Shown here: in pieces, positions 1 to 8,009 of the stretch
Layout of the letters: every line of letters starts with the position of its first letter
How positions within the stretch are numbered: the stretch's first letter is position 1
Notes under the pieces: model-generated
Databases searched by the model: none
The model's input: the letters and a program-made list of their open reading frames with translations, nothing else
Told to the model about the DNA's origin: nothing
Made by a program: the position numbers and the translations under genes
Source of the DNA: JANMEX01 sp031423755
GTDB taxonomy: Bacteria; Pseudomonadota; Alphaproteobacteria; Rhizobiales; Rhizobiaceae
NCBI GenBank assembly: GCA_031423755.1
Contig: JANPGC010000253.1
Span: 1-37,436, forward strand
Direction of reading: 5' to 3'
Length of the DNA: 37,436 nucleotides

Positions 1-938
1 TCGCGCCAGCCGAGAATTTGGCGAATAAACCCTTCCACAGCGTTCAGCGGGGCGTGGCCAGAATGATACGCGTGTTCGGCACGGCGGATGATTTCCATCG
101 GTTCCAACAGGCCGCAATTGAGAACAGCAGAGACCATTGAATGGAACAGTTTTGGCTCGCCCTGCTTCATCGCGTCCTGATATGCGCCGAACTGCGGAAG
201 GCGCTGTCCGATGAAACGATCAAGGACTTCGAGCGCATCAGCGCGCGAGACGGGCATGGCAAAGGGCAGCAATGAACCGGGATGATGCGGAAAGCGCGCC
301 TCGACAAGTCGCAGAACCTCTGACGTAATATGATCAGCAGCGAAAGCGGGATGCTGCGGCAGATCAACATCTACGGGCAGCCGCTCGCGGTTTTCAGCGT
401 CAAAGTTCCACTTGCCACCTTCCGGTCCGTCGCCGCGCATGAGCACGCCATGTCCGCGGCGCATCTCGCGGTAAAAATACTCCATGCGCAGCGACTTCTT
501 GCCATCCGCCCAGCGGGAAAACTGCTCTGTGGAACAAAGGAACCGGGTGTCGTTACGGATTTCAACCGGTATTCCAAACAGTTCCTGCCAGTCACGCATC
601 ATGGCGAGCACCCGGTATTCGCCGGGCTCCGTGACCACTATCCGGTCGGACTTCAAGTCTGCAATCTCGCGCGCAACTTCGCCTGTGAAGCTGCCGGAAT
701 TGTCAGCATCATCCAGTTTGACGTAGCGGACCCGCCAGCCCTGCCCGCGCAAGTCTTCTGCAAAATGGCGCATGGCAGAAAAGAGAAACGCGATCTTCTT
801 CTTGTGATGGGGGACATAGCGCGCCTCCTCCATGACTTCAGCGATGAGGATTGTGTCGCAAGCCCTGTCTGCACCATCAAGACTCGAGATAGTCTGAGTA
901 AGCTGATCGCCAAGAATGAGACGCAGTGCGCCGCTCAC
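1..938 (-). CDS. FeS-BCP type (6-4) photolyase / cryptochrome-like protein, 3' end cut off
   Basis: Light-driven DNA repair flavoprotein of the prokaryotic FeS-BCP class (Agrobacterium PhrB-like), which repairs (6-4) photoproducts with FAD and a [4Fe-4S] cluster. The frame is open from a GTG at 938 to the window edge, about 312 residues; the family is about 500 residues, so the FAD-binding C-terminal part and cluster cysteines lie outside. Seen directly: N-terminal LRLILGDQL, then HHKKKIAFLFSAMRHFAED and GKWNFDAENR, all hallmarks of this family. The GTG start follows the SDR stop by 3 bp and has GAAGGG about 10 nt upstream, inside the SDR 3' end, so the two genes are probably translationally coupled. 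Class assignment is firm; substrate is from family knowledge. Confidence 0.9.
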   Translation of the reverse strand, partial: MSGALRLILGDQLTQTISSLDGADRACDTILIAEVMEEARYVPHHKKKIAFLFSAMRHFAEDLRGQGWRVRYVKLDDADNSGSFTGEVAREIADLKSDRIVVTEPGEYRVLAMMRDWQELFGIPVEIRNDTRFLCSTEQFSRWADGKKSLRMEYFYREMRRGHGVLMRGDGPEGGKWNFDAENRERLPVDVDLPQHPAFAADHITSEVLRLVEARFPHHPGSLLPFAMPVSRADALEVLDRFIGQRLPQFGAYQDAMKQGEPKLFHSMVSAVLNCGLLEPMEIIRRAEHAYHSGHAPLNAVEGFIRQILGWR

Positions 939-941
939 TGC

Positions 942-1667
942 TCAACCCTTCGTGCGAGAGCGCGAGCGCCCGCCGTCAACCGCCATGACCTGGCCCGTGA
1001 TCCAGCCGCCCTTGTCTGTGAGCAAAAGTTCGCCAAGCGCCGCAATGTCGTCAGCCTCGCCAAGCCTCGGCAGCGCGTGCAACGCCGCGACCCCCTGTGC
1101 GATTGCGGCGTTGGCGGTGATGGCTTTGGCAAGCGGCGTGTCGGTGAGACTTGGCGCAATCGCGTTGACCCGGATTTTGGGAGCAAGTTCGGCCGACAAA
1201 GCACGCGTCAGGCCCTCGATAGCGCCTTTTGCCATCGATATTGACGCATGACTGGCAAAACCTTGCGCGACGGCTATGGAAGAGAAGAGCAACACTGAAG
1301 CTGCCCCGACAGACCCCTTCAGCGCTGGCAGTGCGGCCTGCACCGCCTTGACTGCGCCCAGCGCGTTGACTGCGTAATCATTGTGAAAATCAGCGTCGGT
1401 CAACCGCGCCAGCGGTTTCAGATTGATGGTGCCGACGGCATAAGCCAAGCCGTTGAGAGTGGGGCCGGCCTCGGACACGGCCTTTGCAAGAAAATCAACA
1501 TCCAAAACATCGCCGGCTGTAAACTTGGCCCCAGTGGCAACCGCTACGGCCTTTAGCTTGGCTTCGTCGCGGCCGGTAAGATGCAAAGTATGGCCGCCAG
1601 CGGATAGCCTGCGGGCAAGCGCCGCGCCGATACCGCCAGAGCCCCCGAATATGAGATAGTGCGCCAT
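942..1667 (-). CDS. SDR-fold protein lacking the catalytic tyrosine, linked to photolyase
   Basis: A 241-residue short-chain dehydrogenase/reductase-fold protein. The N-terminal nucleotide-binding motif GGSGGIG (residues 8-14) is present, as is the SS pair at 129-130 and a Lys at 147 in the KGAIEGL segment, but the position four residues before that Lys, normally the catalytic Tyr of YxxxK, is Ile143 (ISMAK). Activity as an ordinary oxidoreductase is therefore doubtful; it may bind NAD(P) in a structural or sensory role. The ATG at 1667 is chosen over upstream in-frame starts because AAGGGAGACAG sits just ahead of it and the Rossmann strand begins at once. It lies 3 bp before the photolyase gene on the same strand. 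Confidence 0.85.
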   Translation of the reverse strand: MAHYLIFGGSGGIGAALARRLSAGGHTLHLTGRDEAKLKAVAVATGAKFTAGDVLDVDFLAKAVSEAGPTLNGLAYAVGTINLKPLARLTDADFHNDYAVNALGAVKAVQAALPALKGSVGAASVLLFSSIAVAQGFASHASISMAKGAIEGLTRALSAELAPKIRVNAIAPSLTDTPLAKAITANAAIAQGVAALHALPRLGEADDIAALGELLLTDKGGWITGQVMAVDGGRSRSRTKG

Positions 1668-1997
1668 GTCTGTCTCCCTTAACAAACCGGACATAGGGCG
1701 GGCGGTAGATTTGGGGAAGCGGTGCCCAGCGATTGAGTATCCCATTTGGAATCGCTGATCACTTCCCCTCGCCGCTTGCAACGCCAGGATCAGAGAGGGC
1801 AGCCTGGTTTAACCACATATGTTTTGCCAGCACGCTGAAGCGACGCGAAATCCGCAGCTCGAATTGGACACGCCTCCCGCGAAGAAAAGCCGCTGGCAGG
1901 TCAACACCTGTCACCAGAGGGCGTGCCTATCGACCAATAAGGAGTTTCGCAGTTTTGGACGGCAACTAAAACTTAAAGCAACCTTGCCAAAAATGTT
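1668..1997. other. Intergenic gap of 330 bp, no supported gene
   Basis: The space between the mfd stop and the SDR start must contain the promoter for the SDR-photolyase pair on the minus strand. Short open frames exist on the plus strand (1733-1969 and 1819 onward into mfd) but their peptides look like random translation and have no convincing ribosome binding site. A small imperfect palindrome around CAGGTCAACACCTG (about 1898-1911) is visible. I see no rho-independent terminator behind mfd, no tRNA and no clear -35/-10 pair. Confidence 0.6.
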
Positions 1998-4900
1998 CTA
2001 CGCTTTCGCGTCCACCATCCGGGCGAGCTGCGTCATCACCACCGCTGAACCATTCAACCGCTTTTCCGGGTCAGGCCAGTCGCGGGTCAGGAAAACCGAC
2101 TGATCGGGCCGGATCTTGGCCAATATTCCCTGCTCGCCGATATATTTGACCAGAGCGCCCGGATTTGGAAATTCCTTGCGGCGGAAGTTGATCACCACCC
2201 CGCGCGGACCGGCGTCCAGTTTCTCGACATTGGCCTTGCGGCACAAAGTCTTGATGTAGACCACTTTCAAAAGATGTTTCACCTCTTCCGGCAAGGGCCC
2301 GAAGCGATCAATCAATTCTGCGCCAAAACCATCAATCTCGGTTGCATCCGTAATGTCGGCAAGGCGTCGGTATAGTCCAAGCCGCAATTGCAGATCCGGC
2401 ACGAAACTTTCCGGGATCATGACCGCAGTGCCGATGGTGATCTGCGGCGACCATTGCCCGTCGTCTGCATGCGCCTCGCCCTTGGTCTCGGCGACCGCCT
2501 CTTCCAGCATTTGCTGATAAAGCTCGAAACCGACTTCCTTGATGTGGCCGGACTGTTCCTCACCCAGCATGTTGCCCGCGCCGCGAAGGTCAAGATCGTG
2601 ACTCGCAAGCTGAAATCCAGCGCCAAGCGTGTCGAGCGACTGCAAAACTTTCAGTCGCCGCTCTGCAGTTGTCGTCAGCGTGCGGTTCACCGGCAAAGTG
2701 AACAGCGCAAAAGCCCGCTGCTTCGAGCGCCCCACCCGCCCGCGCAATTGGTAGAGCTGGGCAAGGCCAAACATATCGGCGCGGTGCACAATCAATGTAT
2801 TGGCCGTCGGAATATCAAGCCCGGATTCAACAATCGTTGTCGAAAGCAGCACATCATACTGGCCCTCGTAAAACGCATTCATGATATCGTCCAATTCCCC
2901 CGGCGGCATCTGCCCGTGCGCGACTGCCACTTTCAGCTCCGGCACTTCTGACTGGAGAAACGCGTGAATATCTGCAAGGTCGGCAATGCGCGGCACCACA
3001 TAAAAGCTCTGCCCGCCACGATATCGCTCCCGCAACAGACTCTCGCGGATCACCAGCCCGTCAAACGGCGAGATGAAAGTGCGAACTGCCATCCGGTCCA
3101 CCGGCGCCGTGGTGATCAGCGACAGTTCGCGAACGCCGGTCAAGGCCAGTTGCAGCGTGCGCGGTATGGGCGTTGCAGAAAGCGTCAACACATGCACATC
3201 GCTTTTCAGCTCTTTCAAACGTTCCTTGTGCTTGACCCCGAAATGCTGCTCCTCGTCAATAATCAGCAAGCCAAGGTTCTTGAACGAGATACCTGAGCCG
3301 AGCAGCGCATGCGTTCCGACAACGATATCAACAGTGCCTTCGCCAATTTCTTTCTTGTTCAGCGCCAACTCCTTCGCGCCGACAAGTCGAGAAGCCTGCG
3401 CCACTCTGATGGGCAAGCCGTGAAAGCGCTGCGAAAACGTCTTGAAATGCTGGCGCGACAGCAAAGTGGTCGGCACAACGACGGCCACCTGCAAGCCATT
3501 GAGCGCGGCAATGAATGCGGCGCGGATTGCAACCTCGGTCTTGCCAAAGCCGACATCGCCGCATATCAGCCGGTCCATTGGACGTCCTTGGCCCAGATCG
3601 TCAATCACCGATTCAATGGCGGTCAGCTGGTCATCTGTTTCTTCGTATGGGAAGCGGGCGGCGAACTCGCCGTAAAGCCCGTCCGGCGGAAGCAATATCG
3701 GCGCGCCACGCATCTGCCGCTCGGCAGCAATTCGGATCAGCTGCCCGGCCATATCGAGCAGCTTCTTCTTCAGCTTCGCCTTGCGCGCCTGCCAAGCTCC
3801 GCCGCCCAGCCGGTCAAGCACGGCCTCTGAACCCTCCGATCCGAAGCGCGATAACAGCTCAATGTTTTCAACCGGCAGGAAGAGTTTCGCATCGCCCGCG
3901 TAATGCAGCTCAACGCAATCATGCGGCGCGCCCGCCGCCTCAATCGTGCGCAAACCAATGAAGCGCCCGATGCCATGATCGACATGAACCACGATATCGC
4001 CGGCCGCCAAGCCTGTTGCCTCGGTGATGACATTTGCGTTGCGTTTCGAACGCTTCGAACGGCGGATAAGGCGGTCGCCGAGAATGTCCTGCTCAGTGAC
4101 CACCACCAAATCGGACGTTTCAAACCCGTCCTCAATCGGCAGCACAGAAGCGGTGATCTTGTCGCGCGACAGCGCCTTGACCATGCGCAGTTCGGAAACC
4201 GTCTCAATGTTGCCTAGTCCGTGCTCCGTCAGCACCTGCAACAGCCGGTCCATCGAGCCTTCGGTCCAGGCGCTGAGCAGCACCTTGCGCCCCGCCTTGC
4301 GCAAATCGCCAATGTGCGAGACCGCAGCGTCGAATACGCTTGATGACGTATCTTGACGCTCGGCTGCAAAGTTGCGCCCACGCATGGCGCCCGCATCAAT
4401 GATTGTAGATCGTCCGGTCTCAACCGTACGGAAGGCCGAAAGTTGTACGCGCATCCTCCCCGCCGACGCGGTGTCGACGCTCTCGCCATCCATGTACAAA
4501 AGGTCTGGCGCCACCGGCATGTAGGGCAACGATTCGGCTGTGTGGGTGCCGTCCGCCTGCCTGCGCCGCGCGTCGAAATGGTCGATAATCAGCTTGCGCC
4601 GCTCGGCAATGGCCTCCCGTACCAGATGCTCGTAAACCACGGGCGCGCCGGGAACATAATCAAACAGCGTTTCTAGCCGTTCGTAAAACAGCGGCAGCCA
4701 GTGTTCCATGCCAGCAAAACGGCGGCTTTCGGACACGGCGGCATAAAGCGCGTCGTCCCGCCGCGCCGCGCCGAAATTCTGCACATAGCGGGTGCGGAAG
4801 CGGCTGACAGTCTCTGGGTTGAGCACCACTTCGCTCATTGGCGAGAGTTCAAATGCCTTGCGTTGGCTGGTCGTGCGCTGCGTGGCCGCATCAAAGGCGC

Positions 4901-5504
4901 GTATCGATTCCAGCGTGTCACCAAAGAAATCAAGCCGCAGCGGTTCTGGCGAACCGGGCACAAACACATCCAGAATACCGCCACGCACGGCGAACTCGCC
5001 GACCTCGCGCACTGTCGGCACCCGGTCAAAGCCGTGGTTCTCCAGCCGCCGGGCAAGATCATTCATGTCAATCCGGTTGCCCGGCCTGGCGGAAAATGCC
5101 TGCGATGCGAGTACCGATTGCGGCGGCAGCTTCTGCAGGATTGCATTGACGGTCGTCAGGATCACCGCTCGATGCGGACTGCCACGGAACGCCATCAGCG
5201 ATGTCAGCGCCGCCAGCCGCCGCGCCGCTGTGTCGGCGCTTGGCGAAACCCGGTCGTATGGCAGGCAGTCCCATCCCGGAAAGCTCAACACCGGCAGGTC
5301 CGGTGCCACAAACTTCAGGGCCTGCTCGAGGTCCGTCAGCCTCTGGCCATCGCGCATTACATGGATGATCGGGCCGCTTGGCGAAAGCTCCTCGGAGATA
5401 CGGGCAAGGACAAACGCCTCATACCCATCAGGCACACCGTCGATGACGATATTGCCAGTGCCGGCCTTCAGTCCAAGCTTTCCAAATGCCGACATTCCGG
5501 TCAC
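1998..5504 (-). CDS. mfd: Transcription-repair coupling factor Mfd
   Basis: ATP-dependent DNA translocase that removes RNA polymerase stalled at lesions and recruits UvrA; 1168 residues, normal for the family. Domains in order: UvrB-like N-terminal homology module (about 1-350), species-variable D3, the RNA-polymerase interaction domain with GDIVVHVDHGIGRFIGL, then RecG-like helicase lobes with Walker A GDVGFGKT near residue 650, the DEEQ box (IIDEEQHFG) and the TRG region, and the D7 autoinhibitory C-terminus. The likely start is GTG at 5504, overlapping the sdhE stop by four bases (GTGA); an ATG three codons on (5495) is the alternative. The coupling to sdhE implies co-transcription. Confidence 0.97.
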   Translation of the reverse strand: MTGMSAFGKLGLKAGTGNIVIDGVPDGYEAFVLARISEELSPSGPIIHVMRDGQRLTDLEQALKFVAPDLPVLSFPGWDCLPYDRVSPSADTAARRLAALTSLMAFRGSPHRAVILTTVNAILQKLPPQSVLASQAFSARPGNRIDMNDLARRLENHGFDRVPTVREVGEFAVRGGILDVFVPGSPEPLRLDFFGDTLESIRAFDAATQRTTSQRKAFELSPMSEVVLNPETVSRFRTRYVQNFGAARRDDALYAAVSESRRFAGMEHWLPLFYERLETLFDYVPGAPVVYEHLVREAIAERRKLIIDHFDARRRQADGTHTAESLPYMPVAPDLLYMDGESVDTASAGRMRVQLSAFRTVETGRSTIIDAGAMRGRNFAAERQDTSSSVFDAAVSHIGDLRKAGRKVLLSAWTEGSMDRLLQVLTEHGLGNIETVSELRMVKALSRDKITASVLPIEDGFETSDLVVVTEQDILGDRLIRRSKRSKRNANVITEATGLAAGDIVVHVDHGIGRFIGLRTIEAAGAPHDCVELHYAGDAKLFLPVENIELLSRFGSEGSEAVLDRLGGGAWQARKAKLKKKLLDMAGQLIRIAAERQMRGAPILLPPDGLYGEFAARFPYEETDDQLTAIESVIDDLGQGRPMDRLICGDVGFGKTEVAIRAAFIAALNGLQVAVVVPTTLLSRQHFKTFSQRFHGLPIRVAQASRLVGAKELALNKKEIGEGTVDIVVGTHALLGSGISFKNLGLLIIDEEQHFGVKHKERLKELKSDVHVLTLSATPIPRTLQLALTGVRELSLITTAPVDRMAVRTFISPFDGLVIRESLLRERYRGGQSFYVVPRIADLADIHAFLQSEVPELKVAVAHGQMPPGELDDIMNAFYEGQYDVLLSTTIVESGLDIPTANTLIVHRADMFGLAQLYQLRGRVGRSKQRAFALFTLPVNRTLTTTAERRLKVLQSLDTLGAGFQLASHDLDLRGAGNMLGEEQSGHIKEVGFELYQQMLEEAVAETKGEAHADDGQWSPQITIGTAVMIPESFVPDLQLRLGLYRRLADITDATEIDGFGAELIDRFGPLPEEVKHLLKVVYIKTLCRKANVEKLDAGPRGVVINFRRKEFPNPGALVKYIGEQGILAKIRPDQSVFLTRDWPDPEKRLNGSAVVMTQLARMVDAKA

Positions 5505-5788
5505 GCCCGAAGCGCCAAGGCGTGCGCCTGAATTTGCCGGAAAAGCAGCGTATCAGCGGTGTCGGGCACAGCCTCTTCGTTTGTGAACCACTTCACCAGA
5601 TCGCGGTCGCTTGTCTCCAGCAACATTTCAAATTCATCCAGATCCCCGTCCGGCATCGTGGCGATGAAAGCGTCCGCATACCCGCCCAGAATCAGATCCA
5701 TTTCTTTGATGCCGCGATGCCAGGCGCGGAACAAAAGCTTACGTCGGCGTGGATCAAGTTTTTCGCTGCTGATCGTGCTGCCGGTCAT
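5501..5788 (-). CDS. sdhE: FAD assembly factor SdhE (DUF339 family)
   Basis: Small cytosolic protein that promotes covalent FAD attachment to the succinate dehydrogenase flavoprotein SdhA. The 95-residue frame from ATG 5788 carries the family signature RGxxE as RGIKEMD in the first third, followed by the acidic helix region (DLDEFEMLLE, DRDLVKWF). Longer upstream in-frame starts are rejected because family members begin close to the RRRKLLFRAWHRG segment. It overlaps the mfd start by 4 bp and is divergent from recG, with 112 bp between the two starts holding both promoters. Family assignment is firm. Confidence 0.92.
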   Translation of the reverse strand: MTGSTISSEKLDPRRRKLLFRAWHRGIKEMDLILGGYADAFIATMPDGDLDEFEMLLETSDRDLVKWFTNEEAVPDTADTLLFRQIQAHALALRA

Positions 5789-5900
5789 GATGCTTGCTCT
5801 GGATTGTGTGGCTGGCGCGCATATAGCGCGGGATGAATGGATTGTCAGCCTTGAACCAGCGCTGCGCGCATCGCATTCTACGCCCAACAGGAACTCGCCG

Positions 5901-8006
5901 ATGCGCCCCGAAATCCTCAACCGTTATTTCAGCCCCCTGTCGACCATTGACGGCATTGGCGCAAAAACCTCCAAGCTTTTCGCGACATTGTTTGGCATGG
6001 CAGAAGGCGAAGAGCCGAAGTTGATCCGGCTTTTGACGCATATTCCATCCGGTGTGATTGACCGGCGCAACATGCCTGAAATCGCCTACGCAGCAGAAGG
6101 CGCAATCGTCACCTTGAAGGTGCGCGTGGATCGTCATCAGCCGGCGCCACCGGGGCGTTCAAACAAGCCACATCGCGTGTTCTGCCATGACGAAACCGGC
6201 GAGATCGGGCTGGTCTATTTCCGCGCAAAATCCGCTTGGCTGGAGAAGCTGTTTCCCATCGGCGAAACGGTGCTCGTCTCCGGCAAGATGGAATGGTTCA
6301 ATGGCCGCCCGACGATGGTTCATCCCGATCAGGTCATGTCGCTGGCCGATCTCGACAAGTTCCCGCTGGTCGAACCCGTCTACCCGCTGACCTCGGGCCT
6401 CGGTCAGCGGCTGGTCTCCAAGGCAATCCACGCTGCACTCAAGGATGTGCCGGAGCTGCCGGAGTGGGACGATCCGACCTTCATGGTCAGGAATGGCTTC
6501 AAGGGCTTCAACGAGTCCCTGAGAGACATTCACAATGTGACTGATCCCATTGATCTGGATAATCAATCGGCGCTGGTTCGCCGTCTTGCCTATGACGAAT
6601 TTCTTGCGGGTCAGCTCGCAATCGCGCTCGTGCGCCGCCGCATTCGCAGGACGCAAGGTGTGGCGATGCCAGGCAATGGAAGCCTGCAAACAGCCATTCG
6701 TTCGGCGCTGCCCTACCAATTGACCAAGGCGCAGGAAGTCGCCGTCCGGGAGATCAGTGCCGACATGGCCTCCCCCGACAAGATGATCCGCCTCCTGCAG
6801 GGCGACGTCGGTTCGGGCAAGACCGTGGTGGCTCTGATGGCGATGGCGCAGGCCGCCGAGAGCGGATTTCAGTCGGCGCTGATGGCACCAACAGAAGTGC
6901 TCGCACGCCAGCATTTCTCCACCTTGGAGCCCCTCGCCCGCGCCGCCGGTTTGACGCTCGCCATCCTGACGGGGCGCGAGAAAGGCAGCCTGCGCCGCGA
7001 GGTTCTGGAGGGACTTGCGGACGGGTCAATCCACGCAATAGTCGGCACGCACGCGCTGTTCCAAGACGCGGTCGACTACCACAAGCTTGGCCTTGCAATC
7101 GTAGACGAGCAGCACCGCTTCGGCGTCCACCAGCGCCTCGCGCTCACCAACAAGGGCGAGGCCGCGGACCTGCTGGTCATGACCGCGACGCCCATTCCGC
7201 GCACATTGGTGCTCACCACATTCGGCGATATGGATGTCTCGCGCCTCACTGAAAAGCCTGTAGGGCGGTTGCCGATAAAGACCGTGTCGATTCCCTTCGA
7301 GCGGATCGAAGATGTGATCGAACGCATCGGTTCGGCTCTATCAAATGGCAAGAAGGCCTATTGGATTTGCCCGCTGGTCGAAGAGACCGAAGAGACGGAC
7401 GCTACGGCGGCAATTGACAGGCACCGCGAGCTGGCTGACCGGTTTGGCAATCAAGTCGAACTGGTGCATGGCCGCATGGGTGGCTCCGAAAAAGACGCGG
7501 CGATGGCGGCATTCAAGACCGGCGCAGCGCGCATTCTTGTTGCCACCACCGTCGTTGAGGTCGGCGTCAATGTGCCGGATGCGACAATAATGGTCATTGA
7601 GCATGCCGAGCGCTTCGGTCTGTCGCAGCTGCACCAGCTGCGCGGGCGAATCGGGCGCGGCACGGAAGCCTCGGTTTGTCTGCTGCTCTACAAAGGACCG
7701 CTCGGCGAGACTGCAAAAAAGCGCATTGAAATCATGCGCGAAACCGAAGATGGTTTCCGCATCGCCGAGGAAGATCTGAGACTGCGCGGCGAGGGCGAAA
7801 TCCTTGGCACACGTCAGTCCGGCACTCCCGGCTTCCGGATAGCGAGCCTGTTCGATCATGCCGACCTTTTGGAAACCGCCCGGCAGGACTCGAGGCTTGT
7901 GTTGGAGCGTGATCCTGAACTGGCGAGCGCGCGCGGGCAGGCTTTGCGCCTGTTGCTCTATTTGTTCGAACGCGACCAAGCGATCCGGCTCCTCAAAGCC
8001 GGATAA
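5901..8006 (+). CDS. recG: ATP-dependent DNA helicase RecG
   Basis: Branch-migrating helicase that remodels stalled replication forks and Holliday junctions; 701 residues, standard length. An N-terminal wedge/OB-fold domain (about 60-170, including YFRAKSAWLEKLFPIGE) is followed by Walker A GDVGSGKT at residues 301-308, the DEQH box at about 402-405, motif III TATPIPRT, and the C-terminal QLRGRIGRG and ILGTRQSG elements. The frame extends upstream to 5559, but that part overlaps sdhE on the other strand; ATG 5901 has AGGAA about 8 nt ahead and matches the usual RecG N-terminus (RPEILNRYFSPLSTIDGIG). It ends 3 bp from the convergent glmS stop codon. Confidence 0.96.
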   Translation: MRPEILNRYFSPLSTIDGIGAKTSKLFATLFGMAEGEEPKLIRLLTHIPSGVIDRRNMPEIAYAAEGAIVTLKVRVDRHQPAPPGRSNKPHRVFCHDETGEIGLVYFRAKSAWLEKLFPIGETVLVSGKMEWFNGRPTMVHPDQVMSLADLDKFPLVEPVYPLTSGLGQRLVSKAIHAALKDVPELPEWDDPTFMVRNGFKGFNESLRDIHNVTDPIDLDNQSALVRRLAYDEFLAGQLAIALVRRRIRRTQGVAMPGNGSLQTAIRSALPYQLTKAQEVAVREISADMASPDKMIRLLQGDVGSGKTVVALMAMAQAAESGFQSALMAPTEVLARQHFSTLEPLARAAGLTLAILTGREKGSLRREVLEGLADGSIHAIVGTHALFQDAVDYHKLGLAIVDEQHRFGVHQRLALTNKGEAADLLVMTATPIPRTLVLTTFGDMDVSRLTEKPVGRLPIKTVSIPFERIEDVIERIGSALSNGKKAYWICPLVEETEETDATAAIDRHRELADRFGNQVELVHGRMGGSEKDAAMAAFKTGAARILVATTVVEVGVNVPDATIMVIEHAERFGLSQLHQLRGRIGRGTEASVCLLLYKGPLGETAKKRIEIMRETEDGFRIAEEDLRLRGEGEILGTRQSGTPGFRIASLFDHADLLETARQDSRLVLERDPELASARGQALRLLLYLFERDQAIRLLKAG

Positions 8007-8009
8007 TCT

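Noticed and set aside
330..1244. Long plus-strand open frame (304 codons) over the photolyase and SDR genes
   Set aside because: It is the antisense shadow of two well-supported minus-strand genes, lacks a ribosome binding site and its peptide has no recognisable domain.
1733..2103. Short plus-strand frames in and beyond the 1668-1997 gap
   Set aside because: No ribosome binding site, no recognisable composition or domain, and one runs antisense into the 3' end of mfd.
4701..5586. Two plus-strand open frames of over 260 codons inside mfd
   Set aside because: They lie wholly opposite conserved mfd coding sequence and read as Arg/His-rich shadow peptides.
5559..5900. Longer N-terminus for RecG in the open frame
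   Set aside because: It would be antisense to sdhE and add over 100 residues with no family counterpart; ATG 5901 gives the usual start and has AGGAA ahead of it.
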